A DNA stretch of 40,356 nt from Tieghemiomyces parasiticus (GCA_027575765.1 JANBPT010000368.1:1-40356); one strand, 5' to 3'. Counted from the stretch's first letter, positions 19,700-30,740 are shown. The notes: generated by a model from the letters alone, not told the origin. Numbers and translations: made by a program.

Positions 19700-21258
19700 G
19701 GCGGACGTGGAGCCGGGGATGCAACAGGACAGAATGAAGAGGGTAGGTATCCAGCAGTTTGGTACGATATCCCGTTTGACGTTGACGTGAGTGGTGTTGA
19801 ATACAACGGAAGGAGCTGGTTACCATTAATGGGTGAGCACGGGCTTTTGCGGTCGCGGTGGGACCACTATATACCACGTCGATAGCGTCTAATGACCGTC
19901 CCGCGAATTTAATTCACTAGGGTAATGTCGTGGGGAGGGGGGTCTCAAAGGCAACGTTAGGCACGGCGGAGTGGCTAAAGAAGAAAAGCGGCGTGATGTA
20001 GAGGTGGCTATAATTAGGTAATGGGGTGCAGATGTAGGGGGAAGGTAACAAATTATACCAGTGTGTCCGATTTAAGCTCTCCAAAAATAGCCGACGGATA
20101 GCGCGGGAGCCAGGAACAGAGACAGCGAACGAATCCTCTAAAACTAGGGGTGTAAAACCCTGCACGTAAAATAGGGATCCACTAGACGCCGATGGGAGGC
20201 GAAGTGAACGCTTCACAGCATTAGCCAACCGGACAAGACGCAGCCTGGTAAACGCATCAACGGCGGTGGACGTGGCGGATGGCTAGACAGGACCGGGGGG
20301 CTGTAGCAGAGACGAGAGGAACACGGTACGCAGTGGTGGCGCGGACCTTTAAAGGCTTATATCATGGCCACGGCCATTAGTTCGGTAGGGTAGGGCTCGA
20401 ATGCTGGACCGTTACGAGCCGTTCATCAACTCTCCCCCTTTATGATCCATTCAATGGGCCGAACGGTGAGCCCCTCGTAATGGAGGCATGGTAGAGCCAG
20501 GGTCCGCTAGGACGTCGGCACGGCAATCGGGTGGCCGGCTCATTTAGCCCTAAGGGCGCGGGCTACAGTCAGTAGATAAAGCGCCGATCGGTCCTTTACT
20601 CACCCTGACCACTGGCGCGATGACCTCGCCCCTGGAGCCCCTCGGTAGCGCCCCTGGGCCGCGCTTAGTTCTCTAGGTTGCTTTGCCTTGGTCCACTGGA
20701 CCCTGAAGTGTACTCAGCGCATCATTTGCATCCCATCCTAGCCGGATCTCCAGTGTAACGTCGGCGTGGTCCGGAATTGTGGTGCGGGTCCTGCCGTGCC
20801 CTTCTCCCAGCGACTACCCTCCGTGCCATCCGAAGGAAGCATCCGTTCGCCAACGCAACGCGAGGCCCTACGAGCTGCCGCCGGTGATATGACCATGACG
20901 AGGGACCTAGTGCTACAAAATAACACGTGATTTAAAAGTGCCCGCCTTAATGGTTGACGTGCTTCAGCACGGGGCCAAAAGGTAAGGGAAGAAGACTGAT
21001 AATTCAAAAAAAAACGAAAATTTGCTATCTCCAGTGCCCCGGCTAGGGCTAGATTGTAATGCTAACGGACAATATATCCCCTCCATAGGCTCTGCAGGCC
21101 ATGGCTCCCAGGTTAAGATGAGCATTGCAAACTACACCCTCCAGCCCTCGTCTCTGGTACACGCATACAACTATTATTCGGTTTTACAAAGTCCATTCCA
21201 TACGTTTGGTATTGCCCAGATCGCCCCCATCTACTTATACTTTGCGGCATCCTTTACC
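19700..21258. promoter_or_regulatory. Divergent intergenic region
   Basis: Lies between the starts of the two-helix orphan (minus) and FCF2 (plus). A minus-strand frame with no ATG near its start (about 20279-19917) reads as a plausible but unrecognised peptide; I do not call it. The last 200 bases before FCF2 include an AATATAT near 21071. I see no other structure. Confidence 0.5.
19868..19873 (-). promoter_or_regulatory. TATA box of the 18101-19699 gene
   Basis: TATATA, read as GGTATATAG on the minus strand, about 170 nt before the ATG at 19699. Confidence 0.5.
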
Positions 21259-22549
21259 ATGACCGCCACCACCAAGGCCGGAATTACCAGTCTGCCGGGT
21301 CTGTCGTCCCTCCTGGAACGGGCCAAGACGTTTTTCCAAGAACAGAACGGGTAAGTGGGTCCCATTTGAGCACCCCCCCCTTGCCCGTTGCTCCATGGCT
21401 CAACTGCCCACCAACCCGACCGTACCAAGTAAAAAAAAAACCAGGGACCGGCCCGCCAAACTCCATTGTTTGACCACTAATAACCATTTACTTCCTGCAT
21501 GTCCTTTAACAACCACGGACAGAGGTCACTCAAACGTCGAGGCCGACGATAGTCGGAATCCGCTTTTGTAAGTAGTAGGCCCATCGGATGGAGAGCTGGC
21601 TCCTGCGCCTGGCTGCGACGGCATTTTACAGGCCACAACTAACCCACCCGCTCCCCTTTTTTTTCTACTGCACTACCCCGCCCCTCCATTACACGTCTTC
21701 TATTCATGTTAACCGTACCAGGCTATGCAAATTGAAAGGCCTTGAGTCGTTGCGGGACAGTCTACCCCTCGACGTGTACCAGGATGGCGTTCCAACGTTG
21801 AAACAGGGCGGTATTCATATCCAGGACAAGCGACCGGGTGCAGCCCCTGCTGCCCCGGTGGGAAAACCACTCCAGGTGGTGCGTCTGGAAACGGCCCGAG
21901 TGGAGCCGCGTAAGACGCGGTCTCAGCGCAAGGCTAAGGCTACCACGGTAAGTCACCCCGACCGCTTTTGCACTCGTTGCTGGCCGATTCGAAACCCGGA
22001 CGCGTTATTCGAACTTTCGTTACGCGGCCCCTAATCGCCAAACCCGACACTGCATTCCGCCGCCCTTCCATACTTTATCGTCCCCACCCCTATTAATTCC
22101 ACCAGAATGGTGCGGGCTGGTTCGATATGAAGCGGCCCGAGGTTACCGAAGAAATTAAGCGTGACCTGCAGGTCATTGAGTACCGAGCGGCACTGGACCC
22201 GACGCGGTTCTACAAGAAGGACAAGCAGCGCAACCCTGTCCCCGAATTCTTTCACATGGGTACGGTGGTGGAGGCCCCACACGAGTACTACTCGGGCCGT
22301 CTCACGCGTAAGGAGCGGCGAGGCCGCTTAGCCGACCAGCTGCTTAATGATGAGCAGACCCGGGCCCACCTTAAACGCCGTGCTGAGAAGATTCGCACTG
22401 ACAGCCGTGAGGGCAGTGAGGCCTGGTACGCCGACCAATTCAAGGCCATCAAACAGCGCAAGCGGGCGCGGGCCGGGGCCAAACTAGACGCCGAGGCCAA
22501 ATCAGCAGAGGACGTCGACAGCCGGTGGGAGATGTCCCGCCGGACTTGA
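21259..22549 (+). CDS. FCF2: Pre-rRNA processing factor FCF2 (DNTTIP2 C-terminal domain)
   Basis: Seen: four exons, 21259-21350, 21523-21567, 21722-21947 and 22106-22549, giving 268 residues. All three donors are GTAAGT; acceptors are GGACAG, TACCAG and CACCAG. The phases (2, 2, 0) fit without forcing. Exon 4 holds the family core: GAGWFDMKRPEVTEEIKRDL (residues 123-142), then YRAALDPTRFYKKD, FFHMGTVVEAPHEYYSGR and LTRKERRGRLADQLL. Known: Fcf2 proteins share GWFDMP-PExTxExKRDLxxL, LDPxRxYKK, and GTVVEGPxxFYSxRLTKKERxxxLVDELL. They sit in the SSU processome and support cleavage at A0, A1 and A2 of 35S pre-rRNA in the nucleolus. The N-terminal 120 residues are less conserved and basic (EPRKTRSQRKAKA). 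Odd: exon 2 is only 45 nt. Confidence 0.94.
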
Positions 22550-22858
22550 TCTGCCCGGGGTCTCCTCCCGGCCTTGCACTTTTAGGTTTTATTCATACAA
22601 AAGTAAAGCGAGCAGCTAATGATGGTCGCTTGGGATAGCCAATAATTGGCGGATATATTTAACAAGCGGGGTGACGAGCTGTGAAGGGTTGCAAATGGTA
22701 GCAAATAGTATACCTTGACGGCTGTGCGACGCAATACGATCGAGTCGCCTATTTCAAAATGTAGACGGGGCGATACCATCAGGACGTATCGCACCACTGT
22801 GAACAGACCTTACAGCCTTCGTATCTCCCCCACGGGGATGATTTGCCGTCGGGCCATT
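22550..22858. other. Convergent intergenic region
   Basis: Holds the 3' flanks of FCF2 (plus) and the 22859-23638 gene (minus). TTTATT at 22588-22593 reads AATAAA on the minus strand and lies 39 nt past the FCF2 stop, so the two transcripts may overlap. There is a moderately AT-rich patch at 22640-22665. Confidence 0.6.
22588..22593 (-). terminator. Candidate polyadenylation signal of the 22859-23638 gene
   Basis: AATAAA on the minus strand, about 266 nt beyond that gene's stop and close to the FCF2 stop. Confidence 0.3.
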
Positions 22859-23638
22859 TTAAGGAGGGGAAGGGTCGGAGTCACTCAGGTAAATAGCCCG
22901 GGGGTGGGGTGCCACTATTCGCTGTCGTAGAGTGGACTGGTGGGCCTTAGGTTGCGTGCCAAGGGGTACGGGCATCGACGGGGCCCTGTGGGGCGGGTGC
23001 GACGATTCGAACGAGGTAGAAAGACTGGTGACCAGTGGTGCTGGGGATTGCGGAGCCTCCGGCTCGTAACGCGGCAAAGCCCCAGTGTGGGCTGGGGGTG
23101 ACTGCGCGGCCGGGTGGATCAAGTTGCATGCCCAGGCCACCAGGCCGCCCAGTACCACCCCGGCGAAGGTCGAGACGACGAAAAAGGCGAGTAAGGGGGC
23201 CAATCCCAGCAGTCGAGTGGCGGTCCAAGCGACGGGGGACCAGACGACGTGGCCGGCGGCCAAAATGACGGCCAGGAGGAGAGAGAGGGACCATTGCCCG
23301 GCCGCCCATAGCCACCGGAACGCACCAACGGCCCACCCTACGGGGCCTCTCCAGTCGGATACCGCCGGTGGAGGAGACCCAGGATGTTGTGCCACGGTGG
23401 GGGTCAGCGGGTCGGAGGTGGCCGCGCTAGGCTCGGTGACGGTCCGGGTGACCAGCGCGGCGTGGGTGAACGTCCGCGTCTCAACCAGCGTAATCAGCCG
23501 TACCCCGGCCGACGGCGGCCTCGCAGCGTCTGCGTGGCAAAACTGGGTTCGAAACAAGGCGACGGCCAGGAAGAGAAGGACCAGGCAACACCCGCGGCCC
23601 GCGGTCGCAGGCCGGGTTGGGGACATCAGGGCATGCAT
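22859..23638 (-). CDS. Orphan membrane protein with signal peptide
   Basis: Seen: a single-exon frame; from the ATG at 23638 it gives 259 residues. That start yields a signal peptide with basic TRPATAGRG, hydrophobic CCLVLLFLAVALF at 17-29, and a likely cleavage after the HADA near residue 38. Further ATG-less frame upstream is leader-like, which supports the start. A lumenal part of about 60 residues follows (LVETRTFTHAALVTRTVTEP, Thr-rich). Two hydrophobic helices lie at about 117-133 and 145-174. The C-terminal tail (175-259) is Pro/Ser/His-rich and probably cytosolic, with a PPAHTGALPRYEPEAP stretch. I recognise no family. It could be a receptor-like or cell-surface protein, by topology only. 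It is convergent with FCF2. Confidence 0.65.
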   Translation of the reverse strand: MHALMSPTRPATAGRGCCLVLLFLAVALFRTQFCHADAARPPSAGVRLITLVETRTFTHAALVTRTVTEPSAATSDPLTPTVAQHPGSPPPAVSDWRGPVGWAVGAFRWLWAAGQWSLSLLLAVILAAGHVVWSPVAWTATRLLGLAPLLAFFVVSTFAGVVLGGLVAWACNLIHPAAQSPPAHTGALPRYEPEAPQSPAPLVTSLSTSFESSHPPHRAPSMPVPLGTQPKAHQSTLRQRIVAPHPRAIYLSDSDPSPP

Positions 23639-24682
23639 CGGGAAAATGAGGGACGGTGAGAGTAGTGCAGGAAAGGGAGAAAGTGGCAAGGAGTGGACGA
23701 AGGGAAAGCGTGGGCATGTGCCCCTCAGCGTCAGGTCCGAGCCAGGACGTTGGTTCGATGCGAGTATCGTTTCCAAAGGGGCATCTGGGGTTAATTCCAA
23801 ACCCAGGGGGAGGGGGTTTGGGAAGCCGCTTCAGGCCGCTGACTGCGTGGCCCCTGGCACGCCCGCTGCGTGCTTGGGGAGGACAGTGGCCCGTCTGGGT
23901 GCGATCCTAGCGCTACGCGGCACACGGGCGACGACAGCCGGGAGACGGACGGTAGCGAGTTGTACGCTTACAAGGTCGAACGGGGGCCACAGGCGATGGA
24001 GGATACCACACCGACCATCTACTCGGACCAAAGGGGCGATACTTTCACCCCTTCGTACCCCCCCCATAGCCGGCCGATCCTGTGAGATGTTCCAGGAGCG
24101 ACAGGCGTTCTCAACCGACCGCGTTTAGGCTGCGAACGTCCACGTATTCCCACTATCTAGTTAGGTATGTGCCACTGACCCGTACGGGATCCCCCAGCCG
24201 CTAACTAGCCGGCCTTTGATTAGGGTGGTAGATGGCTGTGAGCCGTCGTCTTTGTTACCGTACCGTCCGTCCTTGTACTGCCCCCTCTCCTCTCCCAGGC
24301 CGATCACGGCCTGGTGTCACGAACTCCACTAACCAGCTCGTCGACGCTCCTTTCGTGCTGTCTTGCTTCTAGCCGTAGGTCCCGTCCTCCTCGGTTGTTG
24401 TACAGCCACCCCATGCTGTCCAAGTCGGAGGCCGCATTAAAAGGTCTTTCTTTCCCTACCATCGTTCCCAGGTGTCCGCCTGCAGCCCTACGTTTACCTT
24501 TTAATCCCAATTTATCTCTGGCAATATCCTATGGCCATCGCGGCTCCTACTAGCTACTACCCCACCTATATTCTTCCACCTGCTGGTTCGGCGCCACGCC
24601 TAGCTGCTCGTTGACGATTACGACCCTCCCCAGCCATTGCCACCCCGGCCCCATCCACCAGCTCCCCCATTGCCCCGTCGTC
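23639..24682. promoter_or_regulatory. Divergent intergenic region
   Basis: Lies between two head-to-head orphans. It is purine-rich on the plus strand for the first 120 bases and pyrimidine-rich over the last 450, matching leaders in both directions. No clear TATA box; an ACCTATATTC sits near 24564-24573. I see no gene in it. Confidence 0.5.
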
Positions 24683-26434
24683 ATGCGGGCGGTCAAGTTC
24701 AACTTGGGGGAATTCAAGGCCGGGAACCGCGCCGTGCCCTTCTACGTCTACACCTTCCCGGGTCTGCCCAACTATCATACCAGCGACAAGCGTTCGGCTC
24801 ACCCTGGCACACCGTCGCAGCCGCCACTCTACTACCGCGTGAAGGATATCGTGGCCGTCTTCCTTACCAAATACCCTGAGTACATAGCCCACTGTATCCC
24901 GGTCCTGCAGGGGTTCGACCCATTTTACATCGTGCAGTGTGGGAACGGCGACCTCTTCATCATTGTGTCGGCGCTCCGGAGCATCGCCTACAAATTCCCT
25001 GACCAGCCCCATCTCAGTACGTTCTGCAACTTTCACTTGGAGGAGTTCCACCACGGCCAGGCCAGTAACCTTCTGCTCAGCCTGGGGTTCACACGCATCG
25101 CCCGCCCGGTGACCTGCACCGAGGAGGACCTGCCCGTCGCCATGGCCGACCAGCAGCCTAACCGCCCACCTTTGAGCAACTCGCCCTCCGCCTACCCGCG
25201 GGGTTCACCTCCTTCGAACGCCATTCACATGAGCCACGGACCGGCTGCCCCCCCTATCAACCGTAGCCCACGCCGTAACGACCACAGTCACGAGGCGAAC
25301 CACCCTCGCGAGGCCGCTGCCCCCCAGCCGGCCTACTCTGCCGCATACCCTGCCGGTACTCCGCGGGCCAATACTGTGGCCCGCGGGTACGACCCCCGTG
25401 CGCTCCATGACGCTGGGCCCCCGTCCAAACGCCAGCGCTCAATCCCCCAGGCCGAAGCCGGCTACGCATCACTGCCCTCTCCGATGGACCCTTCTATCCC
25501 ACCATTGGTCTCGCCCGCTTCGCTGTCCACTCACCCGCGTGACACGAAACGCCGCAACTCTCTTAATTTGACGGTGTGTACCCCCAACTACGACGCCCAG
25601 CCCGCCCTGGTCGCGAGGCCCGCCGAGGTGCCCAACGTGAAGCTACAACCGACTCCGCGGCCCCTGGCGCAGAGTGGCCCTAGCTCCTACCCACCGCCAT
25701 CCTCCGCACACGCCGGCTTCACCCTGCCAACGCCGCGCCCCGGGGGTCCGGTCCCTCCGCATCTGGTCCAGCGCGGTCCAGCCTCATCCCCTCTTCGGAC
25801 CACCCCGCCGACAGCACCCCTACCCCGGTCCCGTCTTAACTCAGACACTGCAGTAAGCGGCGCCGGTACCTTCGAACTAGGCATGCCTCCTTCCCGACCC
25901 TCGGCCGAACATGCTCTGGCGGAAACGCTAGAGGCCGTACGGTACCGAATGGAGCGCCTGGCCGGCCTTGAGCAACGAATGGAAAAACAGTTACGCCGAT
26001 CCACCTGCCTACTGACGACACTACAGCGCCAGGCTGCCCAGGTCGATACTGCCGCCGGTTCTCCGACATTTTGGACACGCATGCACACCCTGGTGCGGAC
26101 CACCCTCGCCGGCGGAGACGGATCGACCACAGGAAACTCCCTCGCCCTGCTCGCGGAGAAGGCGTGTCCCGGCCTGCCTGGGGAGGATGCTCCCGCCTCC
26201 CCGTCGACCGCCACACCATCGCCATTTCCCACTACCACCCAACTCCCCACCGCGTCGGAGGTCACCGTTCCAGTCGCCATAAATGACGTGCCATCTTCTT
26301 CGCACAATCTCGAGTCCACCACCGTTCAGGCCGCTGCCGCTGAACCGCACGGCATACCCCCACCCAACAATCTCACAGCCCCGGTACAAGCCGGCCCAAC
26401 CGCCACCACTACCCCTGTCCTGCAGAGGTCGTGA
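24683..26434 (+). CDS. Orphan protein: N-terminal globular region, disordered middle, short coiled coil
   Basis: Seen: a single exon of 583 residues from the ATG at 24683. The frame is open 24 codons further, but only from a TTG. Residues 1-150 look folded: FYVYTFPGLPNYHTSDK, YRVKDIVAVFLTKYPEYIAH (51-70), then FYIVQCGNGDLFIIVSALRS (81-100), with a cysteine/histidine cluster CNFHLEEFHH at 115-124. Residues 155-400 are Pro/Ser-rich, with nuclear-signal-like SKRQR near 247 and TKRRN near 286. A helix at about 408-455 (LEAVRYRMERLAGLEQRMEK) may form a coiled coil. The tail is Thr/Pro-rich. I recognise no family. A compact alpha/beta domain with basic clusters suggests a nuclear regulator, an inference from layout only. 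Confidence 0.78.
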   Translation: MRAVKFNLGEFKAGNRAVPFYVYTFPGLPNYHTSDKRSAHPGTPSQPPLYYRVKDIVAVFLTKYPEYIAHCIPVLQGFDPFYIVQCGNGDLFIIVSALRSIAYKFPDQPHLSTFCNFHLEEFHHGQASNLLLSLGFTRIARPVTCTEEDLPVAMADQQPNRPPLSNSPSAYPRGSPPSNAIHMSHGPAAPPINRSPRRNDHSHEANHPREAAAPQPAYSAAYPAGTPRANTVARGYDPRALHDAGPPSKRQRSIPQAEAGYASLPSPMDPSIPPLVSPASLSTHPRDTKRRNSLNLTVCTPNYDAQPALVARPAEVPNVKLQPTPRPLAQSGPSSYPPPSSAHAGFTLPTPRPGGPVPPHLVQRGPASSPLRTTPPTAPLPRSRLNSDTAVSGAGTFELGMPPSRPSAEHALAETLEAVRYRMERLAGLEQRMEKQLRRSTCLLTTLQRQAAQVDTAAGSPTFWTRMHTLVRTTLAGGDGSTTGNSLALLAEKACPGLPGEDAPASPSTATPSPFPTTTQLPTASEVTVPVAINDVPSSSHNLESTTVQAAAAEPHGIPPPNNLTAPVQAGPTATTTPVLQRS

Positions 26435-28035
26435 GGCACCCACACTACCCTCCAGCAATGCCCCAGTATCATCTGTCGACCATGTCTTAATTTATGTACA
26501 CCTAACCCATAGCAGAGAAGAGGAGGGTGACACTGCCACGTTTTGCATTATCCGGTATGGGCATAGATCTTCTATATTCGGTTAGCTTAGTACCCAATTC
26601 AGCTACCCTTGACGATCATAGTCAGCTACACTTACCATTTTCCCCCGGTTTAGCCGCCACCGATCGCTTACCCGTCCTTATATCTCCGTCCTTGTATATT
26701 TATATATATAGTTGTGGTTTTACGCTTGTTAGAATGTACTTAACAGTGGGGGGGGTTGTCGGTTTCAAGCTCTCGTCGTCATCGGAAGGGAGGCGCCCCT
26801 AATCCGCACCAGTGCTCATTATCCTCTTAGATTGTGGAATGTAGCCATTGCAATTCCCCGCCACAGCTAACACGGCCATGGCCTCGCACTACGTTCCGAA
26901 GCCCAACTGTTATTCCCATAGGGCGCCCCGGTCTCTCCCTACCTTTTAGCCGGCGGTAACTCCCGTGCGCCCCCCCCACTTGTCTGACTGCTGTGGGGGG
27001 CCTGGCCAGTGTACATATTGCCGGTGCCCTATCAACAGGCTAGAAACTGAAACCAGGAGATCCGCTAGACATGGTTTACTTGCCAGCTTAAATGTTTGAC
27101 TGCGTCTGTGGGGCCACACTGGTTCGTCTAGGATCGTGGACTGAGGAGGTGCACAAGCCTCACGTACGAAAATCACGCCCATAGTACTGAACTCTGCCAG
27201 GTCTGAATGAAACAACGAGACTGTTGGGTGGGGTATGGATTGCGACCCATATCCGGCCCAAAGAAGTCTCTCCCATTAGAAGGAAGTGGTGAAGGGGAAC
27301 ACGCAGCCGGCCACCGTAACGGCCAGAGAGGGTATTGTCCAGCCTTTTGACGGCAGCTCTCCCTCCAACCTGCCGGGCATCGTCGCCGTCGGATAGACTA
27401 CGTTGTACGATGCCCAAGAGCGTTGTGCCCCAGGCCGGAACGGTGCCGGGGTGAGCCCCGTCGTACCAGGGGATATACTTGGGTATTCTATAGCTGCCAT
27501 CGCTGCTCAGGGGGGCCCTGTCTAATTGGCCCCACCGCCAGGTTGGCCGCCATCCCCTCCCTCGTTGCTTGCCCGGACAGACAACACCCCCCCCCTACTA
27601 CGCATGCGAGCCTCCCCAGGGTTTATTGTCTCGGTTGAATCACATGCCCGCTACCCTACCACACACATACACACTGCTGGCGGACACTTATCTCCGACGA
27701 ATGACTGTACCTAACGGGGTTCTCACGCGCCAGCCTCATTGCCCTTTCACGAGGCAGTCCTTTTCTCACCCCCCCCACACCCACTCCTTTTCCAACCGGG
27801 TCGGCAGGGCGAGCACGTTCCAGGTTATCTGGTCACAGCAGGCAAGTGCGGCCTGGCGGCCCCGTTATCAAGGCCTTGGGGCGCCCTTACCCTGCTGCTT
27901 CTACTACCCTCCATAGCCCCCTCTCTACACTTAACTCCCGTACCGCATTCCGACCTTGATTGCCTATCGGTTAATCCCATTACTCCTCATACCTTCCCAG
28001 CCCCACCTCCCTACCTTGCTACCCTTCCGCCTGCA
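26435..28035. other. Intergenic region with the carnitine carrier leader
   Basis: Begins as the 3' flank of the 24683-26434 gene, with an AT-rich island at 26696-26711 (TATATTTATATATATA). 26800-27500 has short minus-strand frames (e.g. 27500-27276, 74 codons) with no family I know. From about 27500 the plus strand becomes strongly pyrimidine-rich up to the carrier start. I see no certain gene in it. Confidence 0.5.
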
Positions 28036-29307
28036 ATGAGCGACTCAGCGACCGCCCCGTCGGCCGAGGCCAAGCCTCAGGTATCCGCCGTCAAGTCCTT
28101 CCTCTCGGGTGGCTTCGGCGGCATGTGCCTGGTCTTGGCCGGCCACCCGCTCGACCTCATCAAAGTGCGGATGCAGACCTCCACCCAGAGCAAGGGTATG
28201 GTCGACGTGTTCCGTCAGACCCTCGCCAAGGACGGGGTGCGCGGCCTCTACCGCGGCATGGCCACGCCCCTTATCGGTGTCACCCCTATCTACGCTACCT
28301 ACTTTTGGGGCTACGATATCGGCAAGCGCCTGGCCTTCTGGGCCACCGATACGGTAAGTTGGAGCTATAGCCCTTTTTCTCCTCCTCTGCAACGTACAGA
28401 TGCCTTCCACCCACATACCGCCTGGGTTCACACTGCTTGCACGGAAACCTAACCATTATATCCCCTTGGGCGATCCCCGAGCCGCCGTCTCCTGTCGCTC
28501 CGGTTTACCTTCACCAGGACCCCTCCGCCACGCCGACCCTGGGCCAGAGTCTCTTTGCCGGCGGGTTCTCCGCCCTCCCGGCCACCTTTCTGATGACGCC
28601 CACCGAACGCATCAAATGTTTACTACAAATTCAGGGCGAAACCCCCGGGCCGCACAAGTACAAGGGCCCCCTCCACGCCGCCAAGGTCATCGTGCAGGAG
28701 ACCGGAGTCCGCGGTCTGTTCAAGGGTACAACGGCCACTCTTCTACGTGATGTGCCTGGTTCCGTGGCCTACTTTGGTGCTTACGAGCTGTTTAAGGGCC
28801 TGCTCACCCCTGCCGGCTCCCGGTCCGACCAACTCAGCCCGCTCGCCGTACTGACCGCCGGCGGCCTGGCTGGTATTGCCAACTGGATTGTAGCCATCGT
28901 AAGTAGATGACACCGCTGGGCCGATCGAGGTTCTTACTGGGGAACAACGGCGTGGTGAGCGGGGTAGCTCATTATTCCCTTAGGCCCCCTCGACTTGTAA
29001 CCGGACTGTTTGACTCACCCCACCTGACCCCCCCACCCACCTACCCTCTATCGCTCTACCCTGAACTAACGGTACTTCCCATAATCCACTTTACCAGCCA
29101 CCTGACGTGCTCAAGTCCCGTTTCCAGACCGCCCCTGAGGGCACCTACTCCGGGATCAGAGATGTCTTTGTACACCTGATGAAAACTGAGGGCCCCACCG
29201 CCCTTTTCCGCGGTCTTGGCCCCGCCATGGTACGTGCCTTCCCGGCCAATGCGGCCTGTTTCCTAGGGGTAGAGGTTTCTCGCAGTCTACTGGACAAGGC
29301 CTGGTAG
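28036..29307 (+). CDS. CRC1: Mitochondrial carnitine/acylcarnitine carrier
   Basis: Seen: three exons, 28036-28353, 28518-28898 and 29098-29307, giving 302 residues, all phase 0. Both donors are GTAAGT; acceptors are CACCAG and TACCAG. Three carrier repeats each have the signature at the first helix end: [11 protein letters not shown] (37-47), [13 protein letters not shown] (133-145) and [11 protein letters not shown] (234-244). Known: the mitochondrial carrier family (SLC25) consists of three repeats of about 100 residues with P-x-[DE]-xx-[KR]; the CLLQIQ of repeat 2 and [15 protein letters not shown] plus [14 protein letters not shown] of repeat 3 are characteristic of CACT (SLC25A20, yeast Crc1, Aspergillus AcuH). 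It exchanges acylcarnitine for carnitine across the inner membrane for fatty-acid and acetyl-unit use. The length matches the family (about 300). Confidence 0.95.
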
Positions 29308-29450
29308 ACAAAAATCTCCAGGGCTCAATTCGCGGTGGCGGCCGCTACCTCGTACGCCGTTAGAATATATAAACGTGACCATATTTAATATATAGTCAAA
29401 TGTGGAGAGAAGACAGTACCACTGATTATTATCTCCAGGCCAGAGTGAAC
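29308..29450. other. Short convergent region with AT-rich island
   Basis: The 143 bp between the carrier and TMEM18 stops. AATATATAAAC at 29363-29373 and TTTAATATATAG at 29384-29395 probably serve 3'-end formation on one or both strands. Confidence 0.5.
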
Positions 29451-30050
29451 TCATCGCCGCTTCTTGGCCTGCCACCGTAGCTCCTGTCGCTTGGCCCGGA
29501 TCAGCATTTGGGCCACCTGGGCCACCAGGAGGATGAGTACAACGACGAGTAAGATCATCAGGGGCAGGGAGTACACGAGGGTGATGAAGTGACCGTTAGT
29601 TTGGAAGTAATTGGTGCTAGAGAAGTGCGGCCAGTACCGGTCGCCGAGGAGGTTAAGGCACGGTGCGGCTAGAATTAGAAGACCTGGTGGATCAAGAAGG
29701 TCGCAGTATGTGCAAGGGAAGCTGAGTTAGTCACAAAGACGCGGCGGCGTAAGCGGGCAGGTGGTCCCTGCCGTAGTTTCTGAGGTGGCGACCGTTCAGG
29801 CTGACTTACAGAGCCCGGCAAAGAGGATAGAGAGCCCTGTCTCGCTGCGCCTAAGAGGGCCGAGGGCGAGGACCCAGAGCAGCACGTGGAGGGCCAGCAA
29901 AGCCTGAAGCCAGGGCTGGTCCCAGTGTACGGCATCGTAAAAGGCGCGCGCGTCGGTGCGGAAAACCGCGTACTGGTTACCAAGGAAGCCCAACCAGTCG
30001 AAGGACGCGGCAACAGCGCCGGCCGAAGCAGATGAACTGCCCGAATCCAT
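29451..30050 (-). CDS. TMEM18: TMEM18 family nuclear-envelope membrane protein
   Basis: Seen: exon 1 is 30050-29810, a GTAAGT intron spans 29684-29809 (126 nt, acceptor CCACCAG), and exon 2 is 29683-29451, giving 157 residues. The junction splits a cysteine codon. Hydrophobic segments lie at about 48-65 (LQALLALHVLLWVLALG), 72-90 and 113-138 (FITLVYSLPLMILLVVVLI). Between them is LNLLGDRYWPHFSSTNYF then QTNGHF, and the tail is basic (IRAKRQELRWQAKKRR). Known: TMEM18 has about 140 residues, three or four helices, a W-x-x-PWL start to helix 1, LNxxxxxNWxxFxxxxYFDxxGxFI, and a basic C-terminus; in mammals it sits in the inner nuclear membrane. The start fits: the conserved domain begins near residue 40 after a Ser/Ala-rich stretch. 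Confidence 0.9.
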
Positions 30051-30740
30051 CGGCAGGTCGGGAGAAAAGGCTAGACGCTTGGCTCGGAGGCGGTGGAGAG
30101 GTCTGGTGTGGGGAGGCTGGGACGGGACGTGGCGAATGTCTGCACAAAGATAGTCAAGTTGCAATGGCGTCTCGCCGAAGAGGGCGGGGGAGGGGAGACT
30201 CAGGAATATGTGCCCGAATGGTGATTAGGAGAGGGAGGAGGGAGGGGATCTCGTTGGCCAATGGCTGCGGCACCGCACAAACGTCTTGGAATCCAGGTAG
30301 GCAATGGTAAGCGGCTTTGGTATGCTCGAGGCCATGAGCTCAGATTGCGAGTGCTGTCTACCGCGCCATAGTGGGTGCTACGGGGAGCTCTCTCACTCAC
30401 TCTCTCTCTCGGTGGTCATGGACTGGGCAGTCATCCGCCCCCACTTGGTCCGGGTCGATCGAAATCATGGTGGTAGACCCGTACGAGAGTTTTTGTGATC
30501 AGGGTAGTAAGTTCGTACAGCGCTCGTCGAGCTATTTCGGGGCCAGGGTTGATACGCCTATCTCCAAGCCGCATATGCTGGTCGGCTGCGCCCTAATACC
30601 GTTGCTCTTGACAATTTCCCGCAGGAGCTCGGCCGGTAGCTGTCGCGGTTCTCGCTCGGGCGAGAGCCGTGGCGTGGGTTATATTTATTGGTGAGCCTTC
30701 AACGCAGAGTTTCGTTAACAATTATAAACTGGGCCGGGGA
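30051..30740. other. Intergenic: TMEM18 upstream region and Mit_KHE1 gene 3' flank
   Basis: The first 200 bases are purine-rich on the plus strand, so the TMEM18 sense strand is pyrimidine-rich. The remainder holds short frames I cannot assign. Confidence 0.5.
30684..30689 (-). terminator. Candidate polyadenylation signal of the Mit_KHE1 gene
   Basis: AATAAA on the minus strand, about 52 nt after the stop codon at 30741. Confidence 0.5.

Noticed and set aside
19917..20279. Minus-strand frame upstream of the two-helix orphan
   Set aside because: No ATG near the start, no homology recognised, and it lies in a divergent promoter region.
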